From contig DBRC01000005.1 in assembly GCA_002305505.1 (NCBI GenBank), positions 55,796 to 68,320 on the forward strand: a stretch of DNA of 12,525 nt, written 5' to 3'. A program made the position numbers and the translations under genes. A model generated the notes under the pieces. It saw only the letters and a program-made list of their open reading frames with translations. It had not been told where the DNA came from and did not search any database. Source of the stretch: Prevotella sp. UBA1378 (lineage in GTDB: Bacteria > Bacteroidota > Bacteroidia > Bacteroidales > Bacteroidaceae). Shown in pieces: positions 1 to 6,949 of the stretch (position 1 is the stretch's first letter; each line of letters starts with the position of its first letter).

Positions 1-17
1 TATAGCTATATTTCTTG

Positions 18-35
18 GATTTATAGCTATAAATC
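18..35. repeat. 18-bp perfect palindrome with a second TATAGCTATA copy
   Basis: GATTTATAGCTATAAATC at 18-35 is its own reverse complement, and its core TATAGCTATA recurs at 1-10. It lies where the degenerate second CRISPR-like repeat loses similarity, so on the minus strand it would follow the last repeat. It could be an AT-rich hairpin ending leftward transcription or a protein-binding palindrome. No long T-run follows within the visible sequence. Confidence 0.45.
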
Positions 36-98
36 TTTTAGCTAATCACAACTAGTTTTATGCAATATTATTTTTGTTTCTTGTTGTCTTTGCTGATG

Positions 99-128
99 CA
101 AAGATACGAATTTTTTAGCTAATCACAA
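99..128 (-). promoter_or_regulatory. Bacteroidota-type promoter inside the CRISPR-like repeat, firing leftward
   Basis: On the minus strand there is TTG at 128-126, a 19-bp gap, then TATCTTTG at 106-99. This matches the Bacteroidota housekeeping sigma consensus (TTTG, 19-21 bp, TAnnTTTG). Transcription would start near position 92, just before the 30-bp unit at 82-53. This is the arrangement known from type II-C arrays in which each repeat carries its own promoter. If the array reading is wrong, it is simply a promoter for a gene left of the window. Confidence 0.55.
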
Positions 129-164
129 CTTAGCTCTTTTCTCCGTGTACGAACCCGGAGTTGA

Positions 165-470
165 TATATCGGCAAGGCCCTCTTCCAGAGGCTGTTCGTT
201 GATGGTATACAGCTTATTACCAAGTTGAAAAGCAACATGAAGGGGGCGTTGATGAGTGTTTCTGACAAACTTCTGCTCAGGAAGAGGGCTATCATTGAAA
301 CCGTGAATGACGAGCTTAAGAACATTGCGCAAGTGGAACACTCAAGACATCGATGCTTCGATAATTTCATTGTCAATTTACTGGGTGCCATTGCTGCATA
401 TTGCTTATTTCCAAAGAAGCCGTGTATCAATGTACAAAGGGTATTAGATACACAACTCGCATTATTCTAA
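165..470 (+). pseudogene. IS982-family transposase, C-terminal remnant
   Basis: The reading frame through 165-470 encodes about 101 residues (YIGKALFQRL ... QLITKLKSNMK ... RKRAIIETVNDELKNIAQ ... DTQLALF) that match the C-terminal third of IS982-family transposases as I know them. The segment IETVNDELK carries the last catalytic glutamate of the DDE triad. The two aspartates and the whole N-terminal part are missing. A TGA at 162-164 lies directly before the homologous part, where the family usually has Gly-Tyr-Ile-Gly, so the break point is about 160-165. The fragment cannot encode an active transposase. A TTG at 225 opens a smaller in-frame ORF, but I see no reason to think it is expressed. 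Confidence 0.85.
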
Positions 471-492
471 ATTCGTCGAACTCACGTTAAAT
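165..492 (+). mobile_element. Truncated IS982-family element (right end retained)
   Basis: The transposase remnant stops at 470 and is followed by TTCGTCGAACTCACG (about 472-486), which resembles the terminal sequence I associate with Bacteroidales IS982 elements, so the right terminus is probably near 480-492. The left terminus and about two thirds of the transposase are absent. The left break abuts the CRISPR-like sequence, which suggests a deletion between an inserted element and neighbouring DNA. The exact right end and any target duplication cannot be fixed from this window. Confidence 0.6.
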
Positions 493-520
493 ACGAATCT
501 GCTTGTACGGATTCAGGCTG

Positions 521-1291
521 CTATTCCGCGCTGTCCCTATCGGCAAGCACGCGAAATGTATCCCGTATGGCTTGAAGGCTGGCAAGGCCAACGTCGGCCG
601 TCGCAACATCCGCCACTCCCGGCCGGCATTGGACAAGCGTCTTGCCCGTTGGCGAGATAACAGCACTGCCTCCCACATACCGGCAACTGCTGTCGGCTCC
701 CACCCTATTGGCCGCAATGAAATAGCACTGGTTTTCGATGGCCCGTGCCCGTGTGAGCACATGCCAAGCATTCATGCGTGCCTGCGGCCAATTAGCTACG
801 AGCAGAATCATATCGTATTCGCCCATCCTTCCATAACGGCTCCATACCGGGAAACGGAGGTCGTAGCAGGTGAGCAGAAGTATCCTGAAGCCCATGTAAC
901 CGACAATCACCGGCGATTCTCCCGCTGTATAATACCGGTCTTCACGGCCGTATGTAAAAAGGTGGCGCTTATCGTAATAGTGTACTGTATCCGACTTTCC
1001 ATCGATAAAATAATGGCGGTTGCGGTAACTGCCTTCCGCATCGACAACAGCAAGCGAACCGCATACTGCACATTGCCTTCCGGCTGCAACCGATTTCATC
1101 CAAGCAAGCGCTTCCGAAGTACTCTCGGCTTTGGCAATATTCTCCGGACGGGTAACAAAACCCGTTGCCCACATCTCCGGCAACACGTACAGGTCGGCTC
1201 CCGGCCGGGCATCCATCATCGCCTGGGCAGCAGAGATATTATGCTGCTCGTCCACCCATTTGATATCAGTCTGTAGAACAGATACTTTCAT
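521..1291 (-). CDS. Nitrilase-superfamily amidohydrolase (omega-amidase, YafV-like)
   Basis: A 256-residue carbon-nitrogen hydrolase. The Glu-Lys-Cys triad is visible: Glu39 in VLPEMWATGF, Lys108 in YYDKRHLF, and Cys142 in LLTCYDLRFP. The length and these motifs match the omega-amidase/YafV branch, whose members hydrolyse alpha-ketoglutaramate or alpha-ketosuccinamate (products of glutamine or asparagine transamination) to the keto-acid and ammonia. Substrate assignment is by family only. No signal peptide, so cytoplasmic. It is the last gene of the four-gene minus-strand operon: its ATG lies 26 nt inside tilS, suggesting translational coupling. The stop is TAG at 521-523. Only a weak 5-bp inverted repeat (GAATC/GATTC, 495-514) lies downstream, so no convincing terminator is seen. 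Confidence 0.9.
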   Translation of the reverse strand: MKVSVLQTDIKWVDEQHNISAAQAMMDARPGADLYVLPEMWATGFVTRPENIAKAESTSEALAWMKSVAAGRQCAVCGSLAVVDAEGSYRNRHYFIDGKSDTVHYYDKRHLFTYGREDRYYTAGESPVIVGYMGFRILLLTCYDLRFPVWSRYGRMGEYDMILLVANWPQARMNAWHVLTRARAIENQCYFIAANRVGADSSCRYVGGSAVISPTGKTLVQCRPGVADVATADVGLASLQAIRDTFRVLADRDSAE

Positions 1292-2582
1292 AACTTATAT
1301 TCAACACTTGCTTCGTTTCTTGAGTGATACGGAAACGGTTGTCTATCCGTTCACCCACTAACCACAGGATACGGTTCCCGGCGTCGGTTACAACCAGCTG
1401 GCGGCGTTTATCGAAGAGCGTGCGTTTACGGTCTGTAAGATAATCGCTCACGAGTTTAGAGCCCCTCATTCCGAACGGCGTAAAACGGTCGCCTTCTGCT
1501 GCCGGGCGGATAATGAGCGGGAAGCGGGCAGCATACCCGTCTATGCTTACTGCATTTTTTGCACGCGACGGAGAAAAGCTCCCGCCAATTGTATTTACCT
1601 CAAACCGCAACCTCAGTTTGCCGTAAATATAAATACCGCACTCGGGAATGCGCATCGGATGCGGCAATTCTTCACAGGGTTCGATGATTAAACAATCACG
1701 GTCGATCAGCAAGTCGTGCGTCGGCGATGAAAACACGCGCCCCGGCGGTGCATCGAGGCGGGAGAAAACCTGCCCGGCTACTGGTGGGGGGAAACCATAA
1801 TCGCGGAGTATTTCGAAAAGCAAGCTTTCGCTGGTGACATCCGCCTTACGCACCTTCCCCTCATTCACCACACGCCGTTTCGCCTCGCTCACTGCCTGGT
1901 CGTAAATTGCCGCAACCTCGGCCATACGTTCCGCCGTAGCCTGTATGTTCCCTACTACCCCTTGGTTTATGTCACGAAGCAACGGGAGGATGTTCAGCCT
2001 CACCTTGTTGCGCACCACATCGTCTACGAGATTGGTACTGTCGGTCACATAAGGCTGCTGCTTCGAGGCCAGATAGTCTGTTATTTCCTTCCGGCCGACG
2101 CACAGCAGCGGCCGGAGTATATATCCGTTGCGGGGGCGGATACCGCACAGGCCATGGACGCCCGTGCCGCGAATCAGATTAATAAGCAGCGTCTCCACGC
2201 TATCTTCCCGGTGATGAGCCACACAAATTCCCCGGGCATCAATGTCCCGGCGTAATTGTTCGAAATAAGCATAACGCAGCTGGCGCGCAGCCATCTCGAT
2301 GCTTACCTTATGCAACTCGGCATAAGCACGCGTATCGAAATGCACCAGATGGAGCGCTACGCCGCGGTTTTCGCAAAGTTCCCTGACAAAGGCTTCATCG
2401 CGGTCCGACTCGTCGCCGCGCAGCTTGAAATTACAATGGGCGGCCTCAACCTCATATCCCATGTCGAGCAGCAGCAGCAGCAAAGCCACACTGTCGGCAC
2501 CTCCGCTTAAAGCCACGATATACTTCCCGTTGCCGGCAAGAAGCCGGTGGCGCGCAATGTATCTCCTTACGTCATTCAACAT
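1266..2582 (-). CDS. tilS: tRNA(Ile)-lysidine synthase
   Basis: A 438-residue TilS. It attaches lysine to C34 of the CAU-anticodon tRNA-Ile so that it reads AUA as isoleucine, and it is normally essential. The N-terminal PP-loop ATP pyrophosphatase motif SGGADS is at residues 26-31. Other TilS signatures are AHHREDSVETLLINLIRGTG (122-141) and DSTNLVDDVVRNKVR (181-195). The remainder, to about residue 430, is the length expected for the tRNA-binding and C-terminal TilS domains, including IIRPAAEGDRFTPFGMRGSK. The ATG overlaps the upstream methyltransferase gene by 11 nt, and its 3' end overlaps the nitrilase gene by 26 nt. This places it third in the operon. Length and motifs are complete. Confidence 0.95.
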   Translation of the reverse strand: MLNDVRRYIARHRLLAGNGKYIVALSGGADSVALLLLLLDMGYEVEAAHCNFKLRGDESDRDEAFVRELCENRGVALHLVHFDTRAYAELHKVSIEMAARQLRYAYFEQLRRDIDARGICVAHHREDSVETLLINLIRGTGVHGLCGIRPRNGYILRPLLCVGRKEITDYLASKQQPYVTDSTNLVDDVVRNKVRLNILPLLRDINQGVVGNIQATAERMAEVAAIYDQAVSEAKRRVVNEGKVRKADVTSESLLFEILRDYGFPPPVAGQVFSRLDAPPGRVFSSPTHDLLIDRDCLIIEPCEELPHPMRIPECGIYIYGKLRLRFEVNTIGGSFSPSRAKNAVSIDGYAARFPLIIRPAAEGDRFTPFGMRGSKLVSDYLTDRKRTLFDKRRQLVVTDAGNRILWLVGERIDNRFRITQETKQVLNISYESICSTD

Positions 2583-3753
2583 AGAGCACCAATCCTTTCA
2601 GGTATTCGCCTTCGGGATGATAGATATTAACCGGATGGTCTGCCGGCTGATGCAACTGATGCAGGATGCGCACCTTGCGCCCGGCCATTGCAGCAGCCGT
2701 AAACACGGCATTGCGGAAATGGTCTTTCGTGACCACCTGCGAACAAGAGAACGTAAAGACGATGCCTCCGGGTTTTATCTTCTCGAAGGCCTTCATGTTC
2801 AACCGTGTATATCCTTTCAATGCATTGTGGAGAGCAGCACGGTGCTTGGCAAAGGCCGGAGGGTCGAGAATAATCAGGTCGTAGCGGCCGCCCGCCTGCT
2901 CAAGATACTTGAAGGCATCTTCGCAAAAGGCTTCATGACGCTTATCGCCGGGGAAGTTGAGCTCTACATTCTGGCGGGTCAGTTCGATGGCCTTGGCCGA
3001 GCTGTCTACCGAATGGACAAGCTGCGCCCCGCCGCGCAGGGCATAGAATGAAAAACCTCCGGTGTAGCAGAACATGTTGAGCACATGCCTGCCTTTAGCA
3101 TAGCGTTCAAGCAGCGCGCGGTTCTCGCGCTGGTCGACGAAGAAGCCCGTCTTCTGTCCTTTCAGCCAGTCTACACGGAACTTCAACCCGTTCTCAACCG
3201 CCGTATTATCGCTGCCGCCGCCATAGATAAACCCGTTCTCCTGTCCCAGTTCGGCCTTGAACGGGAGCGTCGTCTCACTCTTATAGTAGACATTCTCTAT
3301 CCGCTGTTCCATTACTTCGACCAATGCCTGCACCGCTTCTTCGCGGCACAGGTGCATGCCAACGCTGTGCGCTTGCATCACTGCCGTCTTCCCATACACG
3401 TCGACCACAAGCCCCGGCAGGAAATCCCCCTCTCCATGCACCAGCCTGTAAGTGTTGTTTTCCGGACTGCCGGCGACACCGATGGCAATGCGCATTTGCA
3501 GGGCTGCACGGAACTGCGAGCGCCAAAAGCCGGCGTCAATCGCACAGTCGCTGAACGAAAGCACGCGCACGGCAATCGCCCCGATTTGGTAATGCCCCAC
3601 GGCGATAAACTTCCCTTCGCCCGTTATCACTCTGACTGTTTCGCCCTCGCCTATGCCCTCGTCGGCATGATGGATAGCCCCCGAGAACACCCAAGGATGG
3701 AAGCGGCGGAGGCTTTCTTCCTTACCTTTCTTTAGATATATTTGCTTGTACAT
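2572..3753 (-). CDS. rlmI: Class I SAM-dependent rRNA methyltransferase (RlmI-type, 23S rRNA m5C1962)
   Basis: A 393-residue RlmI/RlmO-type enzyme that methylates a cytosine at C5 in 23S rRNA using S-adenosylmethionine. The N-terminal part (about 1-75, with RRFHPWVFSGAI) is the PUA RNA-binding domain. QKTGFFVDQRENR (200-212) is the family hallmark. SAM motif I is VLNMFCYTGGFSFYA (224-238). Motif IV LDPP is at 296-299 and the catalytic Cys337 is in FTFSCSQVV. The length equals the family norm. The gene overlaps the upstream exonuclease gene by 32 nt and tilS by 11 nt. The gene symbol is assigned by family; the exact target nucleotide in this organism is inferred. Confidence 0.9.
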   Translation of the reverse strand: MYKQIYLKKGKEESLRRFHPWVFSGAIHHADEGIGEGETVRVITGEGKFIAVGHYQIGAIAVRVLSFSDCAIDAGFWRSQFRAALQMRIAIGVAGSPENNTYRLVHGEGDFLPGLVVDVYGKTAVMQAHSVGMHLCREEAVQALVEVMEQRIENVYYKSETTLPFKAELGQENGFIYGGGSDNTAVENGLKFRVDWLKGQKTGFFVDQRENRALLERYAKGRHVLNMFCYTGGFSFYALRGGAQLVHSVDSSAKAIELTRQNVELNFPGDKRHEAFCEDAFKYLEQAGGRYDLIILDPPAFAKHRAALHNALKGYTRLNMKAFEKIKPGGIVFTFSCSQVVTKDHFRNAVFTAAAMAGRKVRILHQLHQPADHPVNIYHPEGEYLKGLVLYVE

Positions 3754-4372
3754 TTTCTGCTGTTTTAATCAGTTGGTAATCGCCCGTTTGTTTCAAGCGC
3801 TGCAACTCATCGTAGAGCATGATACATGCCCACGCGTCCGTCGAAGCGTATTTCTTTTGTTTATCGCTCAGCACGTCGGCTTCCCAGTTGCTCAGCTGTT
3901 CGCGCTTGCTTATTTTCCCGCCGAAGAGATTGGCATAAAGCTTTTGCAGGCTCAAGTCTTCGATACCCACTTCCCGCACATGATCCTGCAGGTCGATGAA
4001 ACGGCCGGGCTTAAAATCGGCTATCTTGTGCAGGGAGTTGATGTCATCGTGTAACGAAAGCCCTATCTTCGGCACCTTCTTGTCTTCCAACAAGCGCTTC
4101 AGGGCTGCCGTCATGCCCGTATGATTCAGCCGGAACAAGAAACAGATATGCCGCGTAGACACTTGCAAGAGGGCTACCTTATAGATGAGCCCCTTCTTGA
4201 ACGAAGGGCGCGTCTCGGTATCGATGCCGAGTATCGGCTGTGAAAGCAGATAATCAACGGCCTTTTCCGTTTCCCCGGCACTGAGGATAACGATTATCCG
4301 CCCTTCGAAGCCCGCACGTGGCAAGGCTGCTATCAGTTTCTTATCGTATTTGTTATATATGATTTTTTTCAT
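3722..4372 (-). CDS. DEDDy 3'-5' exonuclease (RNase D-like)
   Basis: A 216-residue single-domain DnaQ-like exonuclease. Metal-binding residues are visible: Asp51 and Glu53 in LGIDTETRPSF, Asp109/110 in LSLHDDINSL, and Tyr175 with Asp179 in KKYASTDAW, which is the DEDDy pattern shared by RNase D and the WRN exonuclease domain. It lacks the HRDC domain of full RNase D, so RNA or DNA as substrate is open; the neighbours (rRNA methyltransferase, TilS) suggest RNA processing. It is the first gene of the minus-strand operon, and its ATG follows a TAAATTTGC box by about 20 nt. The same exonuclease/RlmI gene pair, near ftsK, is what I recall from other Bacteroidales genomes. Confidence 0.88.
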   Translation of the reverse strand: MKKIIYNKYDKKLIAALPRAGFEGRIIVILSAGETEKAVDYLLSQPILGIDTETRPSFKKGLIYKVALLQVSTRHICFLFRLNHTGMTAALKRLLEDKKVPKIGLSLHDDINSLHKIADFKPGRFIDLQDHVREVGIEDLSLQKLYANLFGGKISKREQLSNWEADVLSDKQKKYASTDAWACIMLYDELQRLKQTGDYQLIKTAENVQANISKER

Positions 4373-4391
4373 CCTTTATCTGTTTCAAGTT

Positions 4392-4400
4392 GCAAATTTA
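4392..4400 (-). promoter_or_regulatory. -7 box for the exonuclease-rlmI-tilS-nitrilase operon
   Basis: Minus-strand TAAATTTGC (4400-4392) matches the Bacteroidota -7 consensus TAnnTTTG followed by C. It lies 19 nt upstream of the exonuclease ATG, which would give a very short leader. A clear TTTG at -33 is not present; that region falls in the AT-rich inverted repeat at 4413-4429. Confidence 0.6.
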
Positions 4401-4412
4401 CAAAAAAATGAT

Positions 4413-4429
4413 GATTTTATAGTAAAATC
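4413..4429. promoter_or_regulatory. 17-bp inverted repeat shared by two divergent promoters (candidate operator)
   Basis: GATTTTA (4413-4419) and TAAAATC (4423-4429) are perfect 7-bp inverted arms around TAG. The centre (4421) is about 21 bp from the leftward -7 box and 23 bp from the rightward one, so it covers the position of both -33 elements. This suits a dimeric regulator or a shared polymerase contact site. AT-rich sequence produces such repeats by chance fairly often, so function is inference. Confidence 0.4.
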
Positions 4430-4443
4430 TGACTTTTTTCAGC

Positions 4444-4452
4444 TACTTTTGC
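4444..4452 (+). promoter_or_regulatory. -7 box for ftsK
   Basis: TACTTTTGC (4444-4452) matches TAnnTTTG followed by C. The ftsK ATG at 4478 is 25 nt downstream, so the predicted leader is about 20 nt. No good TTTG is seen at -33, where the AT-rich inverted repeat sits. Confidence 0.6.
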
Positions 4453-4477
4453 ACTATTAAAAGAAACAGAAGCAGAA

Positions 4478-6925
4478 ATGGCAAAGAAAAAGAAAGTACG
4501 TGCCGCCACCTCGTTCAGCGAGGCCATCGGTGCGAACAACATATTACACAATGAAAAAATAAACTTCATCCTCGGCATCATCTTCTTCGTGCTTGCCGTT
4601 TATTTCACCTTGTCGTTTATTTCCTTCTTCACCACAGGCAGCGCCGACCAAAGCCTTATAGAAACTCCCCGTGCAGGGGAAATCATGAACAGCAGGAGGG
4701 ACTTTGCCAACAGCTGCGGTTCGTTTGGCGCTTACCTCTCCTTCTTTTTCATCAAGCGGTGTTTCGGACTGCCGGCCTTTATCATCCCGGCTTTCATGCT
4801 GCTCACCTCGGTAAACCTGATTAAGGCCTACAAAGTGAACCTGACGAAATGGTTCATGTGCCTGATGATTGTCATGATATGGGCATCGGTGACGTTGGCC
4901 AAGTTTCTCTCGCCCTTGTTCATCGACAGCCACTTCAATCCCGGCGGCGACCACGGCCTGTTCGTATGCCAATGGATAGAAAACCTTATCGGTTCGCCGG
5001 GGCTTATTGCACTGTTGAGTTTGATTGCGCTGGGATTCCTTACCTACATCAGCGCCGAGACAATTTACGTGATACGGAAGATGCTCAATCCGGTGAAGTT
5101 TTTCACCGACCGCATCCCATTCAAAATTGTAGATACCTCGGACAAAAAGAACTTCGAGGGCTATGAAACTTATATCAAAACGGTAGAAGACCCTCTTGTT
5201 TTCGATGACCCTGCCGCTCAAACCGTAGATTTCCCCGATGACGGCGAGCCCGTAATATCAGCACCGCCAGCCAGCGGAATAACCGATACGGAACATAAGG
5301 CGGAAAACAGCGACAACGACGTGGACCTGGAAATAGAAGTGGCTGAAAATGAAGCCTCGGCCACTGGAAAAACGATGGTCACTGTCGGACAAAAAGAACT
5401 TGAACCGTATGATCCGAAGCGCGACTTGGAGAATTACCACTACCCGACGCTCGACTTGCTGAAACAATACGAGGACGGCGGGAAGCCCTATATCGACATG
5501 GCCGAACAAACGGCTAATAAAAACCGTATCGTAGAGGTACTCCGCACCTTCGGCGTGGAAATCAGCACTATCAAAGCTACTGTTGGCCCCACCATCACGC
5601 TCTACGAAATCACGTTGGCTCCGGGTGTACGCATCTCGAAAGTGAGAAGCCTTGAAGATGATATTGCACTCTCGCTCTCGGCTCTCGGCATCCGCATCAT
5701 CGCCCCGATACCCGGAAAAGGCACTATCGGTATCGAAGTGCCGAACGCCAAACCGAGCATCGTATCAATGGAAAGCATACTCAACTCGAAAAAGTTCCAA
5801 GAGACGAATATGGATTTGCCGTGTGCCCTCGGAAAAACGATAACCAACGAGGTTTTTATGTTCGACTTAGCCAAAATCCCCCATTTGCTTGTTGCCGGTG
5901 CCACCGGCCAAGGTAAATCGGTGGGTTTGAATGCCATTATCACTTCCCTGCTTTACAAGAAACACCCGTCGGAAATGAAAATCGTGCTCATCGACCCTAA
6001 GAAGGTGGAATTCAGCATCTACAATCCGCTGGTAAACCACTTCCTGGCCAAGGTACCCGACGAAGATGCCGACCCGATCATCACCGATGTAACCAAGGTT
6101 GTGCGCACGCTCAACTCGCTCTGTAAAGAGATGGACACGCGCTATGACCTACTGAAAACCGCCTATGTGCGCAATATTAAGGAATACAACCATAAGTTTA
6201 TCTCGCGACAGCTGAATCCCGAGAACGGACACAAATACATGCCTTACATTGTAGTGGTCATCGACGAGTTCGGCGATTTGATAATGACGGCAGGCAAGGA
6301 AATCGAACTGCCCATTGCACGCATCGCCCAGCTGGCACGTGCCGTCGGCATACACATGGTGATTGCCACCCAGCGCCCCACCACCACAATCATCACCGGC
6401 AACATCAAAGCCAACTTCCCCGGGCGCATCGCCTTTAAGGTGAGTGCAGGCATCGACTCGAAGACAATTCTCGACCGCACCGGTGCACAGCAGCTGATAG
6501 GCAGGGGCGACCTGCTCTTCCTGAGCGGCAGCGAACCGGTACGTGTGCAATGTGCTTTCGTTGACACGCCCGAGGTTGAACGCATTAACGACTATATCTC
6601 GATGCAGCAAGGATACATGTCGGCATTCGAATTGCCCGAACCGGATATGGCCGACGGCGACAGCTTAGGCAGCGCGGCAGATGTCGACATGCAGCATCTC
6701 GACCCGATGTTCGAGGACGCAGCACGCTTGATTGTCATCAACCAAAGCGGCTCGACGAGCTTGATTCAGCGCAAGTTCGCCATCGGCTACAACCGGGCCG
6801 GCCGACTGATGGATCAACTGGAGAAGGCCGGTGTGGTGGGTTCGGCACAAGGTTCGAAACCGCGCGAGGTGCTTATCCAGGACGAGGTAAGCCTTGAAAA
6901 CCTGCTTTCCAACTTCAGGCGATAG
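4478..6925 (+). CDS. ftsK: DNA translocase FtsK/SpoIIIE
   Basis: An 815-residue septal DNA pump that clears and resolves chromosome termini at division. The N-terminal region has about four membrane segments (roughly 29-53, 82-114, 124-145, 170-198), followed by an acidic linker (about 225-300). The motor domain has Walker A GATGQGKS (474-481) and Walker B VVVIDEF (592-598), then RAVGIHMVIATQRPT (621-635). A C-terminal winged-helix gamma domain (about 740-810, RKFAIGYNRAGRLMDQLEKAGV) reads polar DNA motifs. The linker is short, as is usual in Bacteroidota, unlike the long Escherichia coli linker. The ATG is the first in frame after a TACTTTTGC box. The LolA-like gene starts 24 nt after the stop, so cotranscription is likely. 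Confidence 0.96.
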   Translation: MAKKKKVRAATSFSEAIGANNILHNEKINFILGIIFFVLAVYFTLSFISFFTTGSADQSLIETPRAGEIMNSRRDFANSCGSFGAYLSFFFIKRCFGLPAFIIPAFMLLTSVNLIKAYKVNLTKWFMCLMIVMIWASVTLAKFLSPLFIDSHFNPGGDHGLFVCQWIENLIGSPGLIALLSLIALGFLTYISAETIYVIRKMLNPVKFFTDRIPFKIVDTSDKKNFEGYETYIKTVEDPLVFDDPAAQTVDFPDDGEPVISAPPASGITDTEHKAENSDNDVDLEIEVAENEASATGKTMVTVGQKELEPYDPKRDLENYHYPTLDLLKQYEDGGKPYIDMAEQTANKNRIVEVLRTFGVEISTIKATVGPTITLYEITLAPGVRISKVRSLEDDIALSLSALGIRIIAPIPGKGTIGIEVPNAKPSIVSMESILNSKKFQETNMDLPCALGKTITNEVFMFDLAKIPHLLVAGATGQGKSVGLNAIITSLLYKKHPSEMKIVLIDPKKVEFSIYNPLVNHFLAKVPDEDADPIITDVTKVVRTLNSLCKEMDTRYDLLKTAYVRNIKEYNHKFISRQLNPENGHKYMPYIVVVIDEFGDLIMTAGKEIELPIARIAQLARAVGIHMVIATQRPTTTIITGNIKANFPGRIAFKVSAGIDSKTILDRTGAQQLIGRGDLLFLSGSEPVRVQCAFVDTPEVERINDYISMQQGYMSAFELPEPDMADGDSLGSAADVDMQHLDPMFEDAARLIVINQSGSTSLIQRKFAIGYNRAGRLMDQLEKAGVVGSAQGSKPREVLIQDEVSLENLLSNFRR

Positions 6926-6949
6926 CTTAAAACGGATTTATTTGTTTCA

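Larger units (their letters stand above)
6..129 (-). CRISPR. Candidate type II-C CRISPR array end: repeat, spacer, degenerate terminal repeat
   Basis: Read on the minus strand, 129-83 is a 47-bp unit beginning GTTGTGATTAGC and ending ACAAC, so its ends are inverted repeats (GTTGT/ACAAC). After exactly 30 bp (82-53) the first 17-18 bp recur (52-36, GTTGTGATTAGCTAAAA), giving a 77-bp period. From memory, type II-C repeats of Bacteroides fragilis are 47 bp with about 30-bp spacers, begin GTTGTGATTTGC, and carry TATCTTTG at repeat positions 24-31; the box here is at the same positions. The second copy has diverged after about 17 bp and has lost the internal promoter, as expected of a leader-distal terminal repeat, but it keeps the part that would pair with a tracrRNA. 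A second possible 30-bp spacer lies at 130-159. No cas gene or tracrRNA is visible. With only one full repeat, chance or an unrelated promoter duplication remains possible. Confidence 0.55.

Noticed and set aside
36..82. Possible tracrRNA read on the plus strand, with TTTTAGCTAATCACAAC as anti-repeat
   Set aside because: The sequence after it lacks the hairpins and terminal T-run expected of a tracrRNA, and its exact 77-bp offset from the other copy fits a terminal repeat better.
225..470. Small functional protein starting at TTG 225
   Set aside because: The frame is continuous upstream with more transposase sequence, so it is the interior of a truncated transposase rather than a gene of its own.
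495..514. Hairpin GAATC/GATTC as terminator of the minus-strand operon
   Set aside because: The stem is only 5 bp with a 10-nt loop and no T-run on the minus strand.
503..1276. A 257-codon plus-strand open frame
   Set aside because: It is antisense to the nitrilase gene, which has the full catalytic triad and family motifs. The plus frame has no recognisable domain.
3085..3735. A 216-codon plus-strand open frame
   Set aside because: It lies opposite the RlmI-type methyltransferase gene, and its translation shows no domain.
4544..5221. A 225-codon minus-strand open frame
   Set aside because: It is antisense to the membrane region of ftsK; its high charge is simply the complement of hydrophobic codons.
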